DNA of 24,548 nt, from NCBI GenBank assembly GCA_021792485.1, contig JAJYUO010000003.1:1-24548 (forward strand), in the 5' to 3' direction. The position numbers and the translations under genes are program-made. Positions 1 through 5,957 of the stretch are shown here, piece after piece. The notes under the pieces were generated by a model, which was not told where the DNA came from, did not search any database, and worked only from the letters and a program-made list of their open reading frames with translations. Origin of the DNA: Thermoplasmata archaeon (GTDB lineage Archaea > Thermoplasmatota > Thermoplasmata > Lutacidiplasmatales > UBA184). Every line of letters begins with the position of its first letter. The stretch's first letter is position 1.

Positions 1-1
1 A

Positions 2-1237
2 CCGTGGGCCGAGATCGACGTCGAGAGAGCTCGCCAGCGCACGAAGGACGAGGTCGTCCGCACGCCGCTCGTGCGCGCGCCCGACCTCCCGGGGCTCGGG
101 CCGGGGCCGGTCTATCTCAAGCTCGAGAACCTCCAGCGGACGGGCGCGTTCAAGATTCGCGGGGCCTTCAACAAGATCGCGAGCCTCTCCGCGGAGGAGA
201 GGAGCCGTGGGGTCGTCGCAGCTTCGGCGGGAAACCACGCCCAGGGCGTCGCGTGGGCGGCGCGTCGTTTCGGCGTTCCCGCGACGATCGTGATGGCGAC
301 GCACGCTTCCCCGCTCAAGGTCAGCGCGACCCGAGCGCTCGGCGCGGACGTGGTGCTCTACGGCAGCGACTACGATGACGCCTACGGCCGCGCCGTGGAG
401 CTCGCGAAGGAGCAAGGCCGGACGTTCGTCCATCCGTACGACGATCCCCTCGTCATCGCCGGGCAGGCGACGATCGGCGAGGAGATCCGGGAGGACCTTC
501 CGGACGTCGCCCGGGTCGTCGCGGGGGTCGGAGGTGGCGGCCTGCTCTCCGGGATCGCGTCATCGTTGCGCCGGGCGGGTTCGCATGCCGAGATCGTCGG
601 CGTGCAGCCGCTCGGGGCCTCGAACCTCGGCCCGTCGCTCGAGGCGGGACGCGTGATCGTCGGTCCCCGCCCCGACACGTTCGCCGACGGTCTCGCGACC
701 CGGCACATCGGCGACCTTCCCTTCCGGATCCTGAGCGCAGCGGGAGCGCGCGCGATCTCGGTCGACGATCGAGGGATCGCGCGGGCCGCGTTCATCTTGC
801 TCGAGAAGGCGAAGATCATGGCCGAAGGCGCCGGCGCCGCCGGATGGGCCGCGGTGCTCGAGCATCCCGAATTGACCCGGGACGGGCCCGTCGTCGTCGT
901 GGTGAGCGGAGGCAACCTCGACCCATTCGTTCTCGACCGGGTGCTCTTCATCGGCCTCGCGGCGGAAGGGCGGCTCCTGCGCCTCGCCTCGCCGATCTCG
1001 GACGTTCCCGGTCGCCTTTCCGCGTTCCTCGCCGTGGCCGCTGAGGCACAAGCGAACGTCCGCCACATCCGGCACGCGCGAGAGGTACCGGACCGTCCTC
1101 CCGGCGAAGTGACGGTCGAGCTCGACCTGGAAGTGCGGGACGCGTCGCACGGAAGCGAGGTTCTCGACCTCTATCGCAAGAAAGGCTGGAACGTACGGGA
1201 GATACCGCTTGACAGCACGCCGACGCCGGGTACGTAG
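2..1237 (+). CDS. ilvA: Threonine dehydratase with C-terminal ACT domain, 5'-truncated by window edge
   Basis: PLP-dependent fold-type II enzyme that deaminates L-threonine to 2-oxobutanoate, normally the first step toward isoleucine. The frame is open to the window edge with no start codon, and the first visible residues already match the family (a VVRTPL segment just before the lysine motif), so only a short N-terminus is missing. 411 residues are visible. The PLP lysine lies in GAFKIRGAF (visible residue about 51), AGNHAQGVA follows, and the phosphate-binding loop GVGGGG is at about 175-180. Residues from about 328 to the end look like a single ACT regulatory domain (SPISDVPGRLSAFLAV), as in many bacterial and archaeal threonine dehydratases. 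A GTG at 71 is in frame but falls inside the conserved N-terminal region, so I reject it as the start. Whether the role is biosynthetic or catabolic cannot be settled here. Confidence 0.93.
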   Translation, partial: PWAEIDVERARQRTKDEVVRTPLVRAPDLPGLGPGPVYLKLENLQRTGAFKIRGAFNKIASLSAEERSRGVVAASAGNHAQGVAWAARRFGVPATIVMATHASPLKVSATRALGADVVLYGSDYDDAYGRAVELAKEQGRTFVHPYDDPLVIAGQATIGEEIREDLPDVARVVAGVGGGGLLSGIASSLRRAGSHAEIVGVQPLGASNLGPSLEAGRVIVGPRPDTFADGLATRHIGDLPFRILSAAGARAISVDDRGIARAAFILLEKAKIMAEGAGAAGWAAVLEHPELTRDGPVVVVVSGGNLDPFVLDRVLFIGLAAEGRLLRLASPISDVPGRLSAFLAVAAEAQANVRHIRHAREVPDRPPGEVTVELDLEVRDASHGSEVLDLYRKKGWNVREIPLDSTPTPGT

Positions 1238-1263
1238 CCAGTTACCCCAGTTCGACCGGCTCC

Positions 1264-1270
1264 GTATATA
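1264..1270 (+). promoter_or_regulatory. TATA box for the DUF2203 gene
   Basis: GTATATA lies about 36 nt before the ATG at 1303, in an otherwise GC-rich 65-nt gap. With the usual archaeal spacing of about 25 nt, transcription would start near 1292, leaving a leader of roughly ten bases that holds the GGAGG Shine-Dalgarno at 1294-1298. Confidence 0.6.
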
Positions 1271-1302
1271 CTCAGGACCGGGTTAGTACGTTCGGAGGAA
1301 CG

Positions 1303-1761
1303 ATGGCCAAGCGGGAGTCCGCCGACGAGGTCGGCCAAGCGCGCGCGGTGCGGCTGTGGACCGTCGCGCAGGCCAACGAGCGGATCGCCGAGCTTTCCGA
1401 GCTGATCCCCGAGGTGCGCGCGTGGGTCGACCGGCTTCGGGTCGTGCACGCCGAGCTCCTCCGGCTGCGCGGGCTTTGGGGGACTGAAATCGACGCGCCG
1501 GACCTTCCCGATCGCCGCCATAAGGATCGTCTCGATCAGGAGTGGGCCACCCTGTCGCGCCGGATCGAGGAGACGATCGAGCAGATGCGCGCCGACGGGA
1601 TCGAGATCAAGGACCTCGAGAAAGGACTCGTGGACTTCTACGCCCGGCGGAACGGCGAGCTGGTCTACCTATGCTGGCAGACCGGCGAGGACCGCGTGGC
1701 GTTCTACCACCCGCTCGACTCCGGCTTCTTCGGCCGGAGGCCGATATCGGGCCGTACCTAA
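1303..1761 (+). CDS. DUF2203 family protein
   Basis: A 152-residue soluble protein of the DUF2203 family. Its biochemical function is unknown to me. The N-terminal two thirds is helical, starting with the family-like LWTVAQANERIAEL at 18-31 and continuing in charged helices to about residue 100. The C-terminal signature is clear: GIEIKDLEKGLVDFYA (99-114), then VYLCWQTGED (121-130) and YHPLDSGFFGRRPI (135-148). The ATG at 1303 is preceded by a good GGAGG Shine-Dalgarno and a TATA box. The gene is monocistronic: the upstream threonine dehydratase ends 65 nt away, and the next gene is convergent with stop codons 2 nt apart. The family is usually described from bacteria and archaea as a helical protein of about 120-150 residues, so this one is full length. 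Confidence 0.85.
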   Translation: MAKRESADEVGQARAVRLWTVAQANERIAELSELIPEVRAWVDRLRVVHAELLRLRGLWGTEIDAPDLPDRRHKDRLDQEWATLSRRIEETIEQMRADGIEIKDLEKGLVDFYARRNGELVYLCWQTGEDRVAFYHPLDSGFFGRRPISGRT

Positions 1762-1763
1762 GC

Positions 1764-2723
1764 TCAGCCGGCTCGCTGTGCGGGCGGCCGACCCCGCTCC
1801 CGGACTTGGATGAGTTCGATCCACGCGACGGAGAAGGCAAAGGCTCCGATCGCCGCCGCGACGGCCGAGACGAGCAGGAGCAGCGGAAACGCGAAGCCGG
1901 TGCCGGTCGCGAGGAACCCTGCGAAGATCCCGAGTCCCCCCGCGCCACCAACGATCCCCATCGCGGGCCGGTCCGCGCGTCGCACGGCGATCGCGCCGGC
2001 GAGAGCGATCAGCGCGCCGATCGCGGCGATCGCGCCCGCGCTGCCGACGTAGTCGGAGACGTAGGCGATGTCGGTGAGGCCGTAGGGGCTCAGGGTGATC
2101 GTTTGGTTCGAACCGGAAACGGAGTGGGCGAACGATACGACGATTCCCGAACTACCGGCGTTGTACGCCGGCGAGACGTAGCTCACGACGAGGATCCACG
2201 GCGACGGCGCCCTCGTTCCTTCGGTCACGTTGAAGACGAGATAGCCGGTAGGAACGTCGCGGGCAAAGCGGAAGGTGCCGTTCAGCAGCGTGGTCGTCGA
2301 CGTCGACGTGGGGACGGCCTCGCCATTGACGACCTCGTCCAGCACGACGTGCGCTCCGGCGAGCGGTGCCCCGTTCGATCCCAGGACGGTCCCCGAGACC
2401 GAGAACGTTGCGGGCTGGACGAGACCGTAGTCGTAGTAGCCGGTCATTCCGACCAGTGCGAACCCCATCAGGACGACAGGGATCAGCACCGCGACGATGA
2501 GACGGCGCCACCGAAAGCGCGGGGGTCGGAGGGGGGGCTGCTCGGGATATAGGCCGGGGTGGACCTCCCAGGTGTAACGAGGAGGGACGGTCCGGGCCGG
2601 GACGAGCGGAACGGGGCCACCACAGTGCGCGCACGTGATCCAGCCCGTCGACGAAGCCGCGTGGGCCGCAACCGGCGTTCCGCACCGCGGGCAGCGAACC
2701 GTCGTCGGGGACGTCGTCGCCAT
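1764..2723 (-). CDS. Zinc-ribbon membrane protein with extracytoplasmic carboxypeptidase-regulatory-like beta domain
   Basis: A 319-residue protein I cannot assign to a named family. Visible domains in order: a zinc ribbon with paired CPRC (11-14) and CAHC (31-34); a proline-rich linker (40-70); a strong transmembrane helix (about 75-97); a beta-rich domain (about 104-215) that begins SVSGTVLGSNGAPLAGAHV, typical of carboxypeptidase-regulatory-like (Ig-like) repeats; then three hydrophobic helices (about 227-247, 256-274, 279-303) and a short basic tail. Three N-glycosylation sequons (N148, N165, N206) fall in the beta domain, which supports its facing outside with the zinc ribbon in the cytoplasm. 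The open frame extends to 3350, but that part is antisense to DUF99. I chose the ATG at 2723 because the zinc ribbon follows at once and a TATA-like box sits 29 nt upstream, as for a leaderless transcript. The role may be sensory or scaffolding at the membrane, which is inference only. Confidence 0.8.
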   Translation of the reverse strand: MATTSPTTVRCPRCGTPVAAHAASSTGWITCAHCGGPVPLVPARTVPPRYTWEVHPGLYPEQPPLRPPRFRWRRLIVAVLIPVVLMGFALVGMTGYYDYGLVQPATFSVSGTVLGSNGAPLAGAHVVLDEVVNGEAVPTSTSTTTLLNGTFRFARDVPTGYLVFNVTEGTRAPSPWILVVSYVSPAYNAGSSGIVVSFAHSVSGSNQTITLSPYGLTDIAYVSDYVGSAGAIAAIGALIALAGAIAVRRADRPAMGIVGGAGGLGIFAGFLATGTGFAFPLLLLVSAVAAAIGAFAFSVAWIELIQVRERGRPPAQRAG

Positions 2724-2746
2724 CGAGCCGCCAGGACTCTGGCCCG

Positions 2747-2756
2747 CTTCATATCC
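2747..2756. promoter_or_regulatory. Shared TATA-like element between divergent genes
   Basis: CTTCATATCC is the only AT-rich patch between the zinc-ribbon protein and DUF99. On the minus strand (GGATATGAAG) it is centred 29 nt from the ATG at 2723, ideal for a leaderless transcript. On the plus strand it is about 32 nt from a GTG at 2784 but touches the TTG at 2757. It therefore clearly serves the minus gene and may serve both. Confidence 0.45.
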
Positions 2757-3353
2757 TTGCGGCGTGCGCTTGCGAAGCCTCACGTGCGCGTGGTGGCGGT
2801 CGACGACGGCCGATTCCGGCGCACGGACCGGCGCGCACCTGTCTGCGCGGTGGTCGTCTCCCTTCCGGATGAGATCGAGGCGGTCCGGGTCGATTCGGTC
2901 GAGGTGGATGGCACGGACGCGACGGAGCGGATCGCGCAGCTCATCGACGCGACAGGCCACGCGCGGGACCTGCGCGCGGTGCTCTTGGACGGGGCGGTCG
3001 TCGGAGGGTTCAACGTTGTCGATCTCGACCGGCTGCACCGCGTGACGAAGTTGCCGGTGATCTGCGTGACGCGGCGGGAGCCCGACCGAGAACGGATCCG
3101 CCGCGCGCTCGCGAAGTGGTTCCCCCAGGACGCCCGCGTCCGATGGCGGATGCTGACGGCGCACCGGCTCTTCTCCGTCCCCACCGGCGCGACGCCCATC
3201 CGCGCGAGCGTCGTCGGAGCGACCCGGCGGGACGCGCTCGCGCTGCTGGCGCGATCGACCCGGCGGGGATACTGGCCGGAGCCGCTTCGCTGGGCGCATC
3301 TCATCGCGTCCGCGCGCGCCCGGGCGACCGAGCGGCCGGGCACGAACCATTAA
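2757..3353 (+). CDS. DUF99 family protein (endonuclease V-like fold)
   Basis: A 198-residue member of DUF99, a largely archaeal family related in sequence to endonuclease V. No activity is established that I know of. Family signatures: KPHVRVVAVDDGRF at 7-20 with the paired acidic residues D16-D17, and VLLDGAVVGGFNVVDLD at 75-91, the most conserved block, with an aspartate at 78. The start is uncertain. TTG at 2757 keeps the conserved KPHVR stretch and gives a normal length. GTG at 2784 is better placed relative to the shared TATA box but would cut into that stretch. The open frame upstream of 2757 overlaps the divergent gene and is rejected. The stop codon overlaps the probable tRNA-Arg promoter. 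Confidence 0.85.
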   Translation: MRRALAKPHVRVVAVDDGRFRRTDRRAPVCAVVVSLPDEIEAVRVDSVEVDGTDATERIAQLIDATGHARDLRAVLLDGAVVGGFNVVDLDRLHRVTKLPVICVTRREPDRERIRRALAKWFPQDARVRWRMLTAHRLFSVPTGATPIRASVVGATRRDALALLARSTRRGYWPEPLRWAHLIASARARATERPGTNH

Positions 3354-3354
3354 G
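3348..3354 (+). promoter_or_regulatory. TATA-like box for tRNA-Arg
   Basis: CATTAAG is centred about 28 nt upstream of the mature tRNA 5' end and overlaps the TAA stop of the DUF99 gene. It is the only AT-rich element in the short gap. Confidence 0.4.
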
Positions 3355-3378
3355 GGAGCCGACCTCGATGGGCCCCCC

Positions 3379-3482
3379 GGGCCTGTAGCTTAGCTTGGAC
3401 GAAGCACTGGCCTTCTAAGCCAGCAAACTCGGGTTCAAAGGGTCGGGGCGAGCGCCCCGACCGGAGAGTCCCGACAGGCCCG
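3379..3482 (+). tRNA. tRNA-Arg (anticodon UCU) with T-loop insertion
   Basis: Cloverleaf by eye: acceptor stem GGGCCTG (3379-3385) pairs perfectly with CAGGCCC (3475-3481), discriminator G3482, CCA not encoded. D arm GCTT/AAGC (3388-3405). Anticodon stem CTGGC/GCCAG (3407-3411, 3419-3423) with loop CTTCTAA, so the anticodon is TCT. T stem TCGGG/CCCGA (3429-3433, 3470-3474). The T loop begins TTCAAA and is then interrupted by 29 nt (3440-3468) before the last loop base T3469. Removing the insertion gives a normal 7-nt T loop and a 75-nt tRNA. The internal promoter B box would be split by the insertion. Confidence 0.92.
3440..3468 (+). other. Candidate T-loop intron of tRNA-Arg (between positions 59 and 60)
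   Basis: The insertion is a G, a perfect 8-bp hairpin (GGTCGGGG at 3441-3448 with CCCCGACC at 3455-3462) and then GGAGAG. TTC of the T loop (3434-3436) can pair with GAG at 3464-3466, leaving a 3' bulge AGT (3467-3469) next to the T stem and a 5' bulge AAAG next to the intron hairpin. This is the bulge-helix-bulge order recognised by archaeal tRNA splicing endonuclease, though the central helix has 3 bp instead of 4. Exact cut sites are inferred from the need for a 7-nt T loop. Confidence 0.75.
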
Positions 3483-3502
3483 CCTCCCTTCTTCGGCCGC
3501 CC

Positions 3503-4702
3503 TCACGCGCGAGGGCGGGCTCGATCGGACACGGTCTCCGCGTAGATCGCCGCGTACCGCGCGGCCATCGTCTCGATCGACGCGTTCTCCCGCACGAACC
3601 GTCGGCCGCGGTCCGCGAGCGCCCGTCGCTCGACCGGGTCGTCGAGGAGCTCGCGGATCGCGGTCCCGAGCGCGCCGTCGACGCGCATCGAGGCCCTCCG
3701 CCCCGTTTCGCGGTCGCGGACGAGTTCGGCGGCCCCTCCTTCGGCCGGCCCTACGACCGCCGTCCCGCAAGCCATCGCCTCCAGGAGCGCGATGCTGGAG
3801 GTGTCGGAGGTCGATGGCAGGACGAAGAGATCGCTTTGGGCGAGTAGGGCCGCCTTCTCTTCCTCGGCGATCGGTCCTACGTAGCGAACGCATCGGGCGA
3901 GCTGGGGATCGGCCGCAAGACGGGCCCGAACGGCCGCCTCTTCCGGACCGCGACCGGCGACGATCGCGCTGAGGTCGTGCGTCGCACGGAGCGAGGTAAT
4001 CGCGTCGAGGAAGCGGTGAACCCCCTTGTCGACGGTGAGGCGGCCGAGGTAGGTGACCAGCGGCCCGTGCTCGAGGCCGCATCGCGCGCGCCAGTCCGGC
4101 TGCTCGATCCCCGGATGGTACCGATCGAGGTCGATCCCGTTGGGGACGACCTCGATCGGAGTGCGGAACGGTTTGGTCGCGGTCTCCACCATCCGCGCTC
4201 GGGCGAGCGAGGTGGGGGCGACGGCCCGGTCGCAGCGCCAGTAGACGCCGAGGCTGTACCAGCTGGCGACCCGAAAAAATGTCGAGACCCCCGCTTTCGC
4301 GCGGACGCTCTCCTCCATCGCCCGCAGATCGGTGTGGAACGTGCCGACCAGGGGCACGCGGAGCCGGCGCGACAAGAAGAATCCGCTGGTCCCCATGAGA
4401 CCGGGGGAGTGCACGTGCACGACCTCGGCGTCGCGGGCGGCCGGGGGCGCCCGCATCGCACGCACGAGGCTCATGATGTACGGCGAGCGATACACCTGGT
4501 AGAGCGGCACGGCGTGCGACCGTACCCGAACGACCTCGATCCCACCCTCCGTGGAGAACTCGGTCGGGCCCGCACCGGCGCGGGGGGCGTACACCCGCAC
4601 GCGGTGGCCGAGACGGTTGAGCGCGCGGGCCAGCCCATCGACGACGATCGCCGTCCCGTCGCGCGTCGGGAGGTAGGAATCGGTGAAGAACGCGATCCGC
4701 AT
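3503..4702 (-). CDS. Glycosyltransferase family 4 (GT-B fold)
   Basis: A 399-residue retaining GT-B glycosyltransferase, probably cytosolic or peripheral to the membrane. The N-terminal Rossmann domain opens MRIAFFTDSYLPTRDGTA with the glycine-containing acceptor-side loop, and HVHSPG and TFHTDL follow near 115-145. The C-terminal donor domain has the YLGRLTVDKGVHRFLDAI segment, GRGPEE, and the sugar-nucleotide motif SDTSSIALLEAMACG. The first glutamate of the usual EX7E motif is Asp here. Similar proteins make glycolipids (diacylglycerol or polyprenol glucosyl/mannosyl transferases) or glycans; donor and acceptor cannot be read from the sequence. It is the last gene of the HMG-CoA synthase cluster, 15 nt after the DUF835 gene, with only a weak Shine-Dalgarno. 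A link to archaeal lipid head-group glycosylation is inference from position. Confidence 0.88.
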   Translation of the reverse strand: MRIAFFTDSYLPTRDGTAIVVDGLARALNRLGHRVRVYAPRAGAGPTEFSTEGGIEVVRVRSHAVPLYQVYRSPYIMSLVRAMRAPPAARDAEVVHVHSPGLMGTSGFFLSRRLRVPLVGTFHTDLRAMEESVRAKAGVSTFFRVASWYSLGVYWRCDRAVAPTSLARARMVETATKPFRTPIEVVPNGIDLDRYHPGIEQPDWRARCGLEHGPLVTYLGRLTVDKGVHRFLDAITSLRATHDLSAIVAGRGPEEAAVRARLAADPQLARCVRYVGPIAEEEKAALLAQSDLFVLPSTSDTSSIALLEAMACGTAVVGPAEGGAAELVRDRETGRRASMRVDGALGTAIRELLDDPVERRALADRGRRFVRENASIETMAARYAAIYAETVSDRARPRA

Positions 4703-4717
4703 CGGCGCGCGACGTTC

Positions 4718-5455
4718 CTATGCGAGCACTTGAAAGAAGTGCTCGAGTTGAGCCTCCTCCTTCGGGTCGAGCATCTGGGGATGGACGACGGCGATCAGGG
4801 CTCCCCGCGCGTTCTGCGACTCCTGGGCGAGCCACTGGACGAACTTGAGCGTGGCCGCGCTCCCGATGTGCAGATGGAGCTCCTCGAGCCCGTCGAAGTA
4901 GACGATCGTCCCGGGGTTCTCCTTTAGGAACGTACGGATGTCGCCGCCAACGGACTCGATCGGCGGCCCCTCGCCGGTCGTATCGAGGGAGAAGGCCCGG
5001 ACGCGCGCCGGGTCGACGTGCGGGAACGTAGGCGCATGGGCCGAGATCGCGGCGACCTGCCGGAAGGAGGCCGCCGCATCGCCCACGAGCTCGAGCGCGC
5101 GGCGGGGCTGGGCTTCCCGGACGAGGTAGGTGCGGCCCGGGGTGACGCGCACCGTGCCGCCGACACCCGCCCAGGGCCGCGGGGACGAGAGCGGGCGCGC
5201 CGGGTTCCGCCACGCGGACCCACCGCGCGGGAGGGCCAGCAGGGTGCGACGCTTGTGCTCCACCTCGTCCGAAAGCTGGGCAAGCCGGCTCTGCACCAGG
5301 TAGCGGAGTTCGGCGACGGTGTGCCCGCGGGCGGCGTAGGCGAGGATCTCGCGCAGCGCGCTGCGAACTCCCTCGGCGTAGCCGTCGGAATAGTCCCGGG
5401 CGTACTCCTCGTCCGAGGGCCCCGGGTCGCCGCGCGGGGGTCCGTCGTCGCTCAC
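4718..5455 (-). CDS. DUF835 domain protein
   Basis: A 245-residue protein. Residues 15-75 are charged and helical (DEEYARDYSDGYAEGVRSAL and following), a proline/glycine linker runs to about 105, and the DUF835 domain spans 108-245. Recognisable domain features are RTYLVREAQPRRALEL at 108-123, IVYFDGLEELHLHIG (184-198, the Walker-B-like DGLE strand) and IAVVHPQML at 221-229. DUF835 is common in euryarchaea, often in signalling or unknown contexts. Enzymatic activity is unknown and I see no P-loop. The start is a GTG whose last bases form a GTGA overlap with the stop of the DUF35 gene, implying translational coupling. The frame stays open upstream through the DUF35 gene, but that is shadow sequence. 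Confidence 0.8.
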   Translation of the reverse strand: MSDDGPPRGDPGPSDEEYARDYSDGYAEGVRSALREILAYAARGHTVAELRYLVQSRLAQLSDEVEHKRRTLLALPRGGSAWRNPARPLSSPRPWAGVGGTVRVTPGRTYLVREAQPRRALELVGDAAASFRQVAAISAHAPTFPHVDPARVRAFSLDTTGEGPPIESVGGDIRTFLKENPGTIVYFDGLEELHLHIGSAATLKFVQWLAQESQNARGALIAVVHPQMLDPKEEAQLEHFFQVLA

Positions 5456-5946
5456 GCCGTCGTAGGTCCGCGCCTCCCCTCGGGGGTCGCGGCTCGGCTC
5501 GCGTCGCGCTGCCCCCGCGGTTCGGCGGGCGCCCGGTCCTCCTCCCTCGGAGCGAACTTGTACCCGTAGTGGATGACGCCGGCCTTTCCCTCCTCGCGCA
5601 GCTTGCGGAACATCGCGCGTACCGGAAGGCCGATGCGGACCTCGTCCGCCTCGACGTCGACGATCTGTCCGGTCAAAAGGGGGCCCTCGACCGTCTTCAC
5701 GAGCGCGAGGACGTAGGGGACTTGCATGTCGAATCCTTCGGCGGCTTCGTGGACGACGGTGTAGGAGAAGACTTCCCCGTCTCCGCTCAGCTGGAATGGG
5801 ACCATCCGGCCGATCGAGCGACGGTGGCTCGAGCAGTTGGGGCACACCGAGCGTGGGGGAAAATAGACGATCGAGCAGTCCGAACACTTCGATCCGCCGA
5901 GATTGTAGCGCTGGGGCGTCTCTCTCCAGAATCGCGCGATCGACAT
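5452..5946 (-). CDS. DUF35 zinc-ribbon/OB-fold protein, partner of thiolase/HMG-CoA synthase
   Basis: A 164-residue acyl-CoA-associated scaffold protein. The zinc ribbon has CSDC (21-24) and CPNC (35-38); the OB-fold follows at about 50-132 with GEVFSYTVVHEAAEGFD and a short VIHYGYKF end. The last 30 residues are charged, Pro/Ala-rich and probably disordered. In archaea this protein holds acetoacetyl-CoA thiolase and HMG-CoA synthase together so that the acetoacetyl-CoA intermediate is passed on directly; the complex is known structurally from a methanogen. Here it sits 10 nt after the thiolase stop with a strong GGAGGAG Shine-Dalgarno, in the classic order. Its partner thiolase looks catalytically altered, so this protein may instead scaffold a different activity, comparable to DUF35 partners of thiolase-fold aldolases. 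Confidence 0.92.
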   Translation of the reverse strand: MSIARFWRETPQRYNLGGSKCSDCSIVYFPPRSVCPNCSSHRRSIGRMVPFQLSGDGEVFSYTVVHEAAEGFDMQVPYVLALVKTVEGPLLTGQIVDVEADEVRIGLPVRAMFRKLREEGKAGVIHYGYKFAPREEDRAPAEPRGQRDASRAATPEGRRGPTTA

Positions 5947-5950
5947 CGTT

Positions 5951-5957
5951 CTCCTCC
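5951..5957 (-). promoter_or_regulatory. Shine-Dalgarno of DUF35 gene
   Basis: Minus-strand GGAGGAG starts in the last base of the thiolase stop codon and ends 4 nt before the ATG at 5946. It is one of the clearest ribosome binding sites in the window and supports this start. Confidence 0.6.

Noticed and set aside
71..73. GTG as start of threonine dehydratase
   Set aside because: In-frame family-conserved residues (VVRTPL) continue upstream to the window edge, so the gene is truncated and does not start here.
2724..3350. N-terminal extension of the zinc-ribbon protein frame up to 3350
   Set aside because: The extension is antisense to the conserved DUF99 gene, has no homologous features, and the TATA box and zinc ribbon both place the start at 2723.
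3441..3462. Perfect 8-bp GC hairpin near the DUF99 end, considered as a transcription terminator
   Set aside because: It lies inside the tRNA T loop with an exact counterpart in tRNA-Ala and no T-run follows; a tRNA intron explains it better.
3821..3870. Asp in place of the first Glu of the EX7E motif in the glycosyltransferase, considered as a dead enzyme
   Set aside because: This substitution is tolerated in parts of GT4, and the rest of the donor site is intact, so it is noted only in the annotation.
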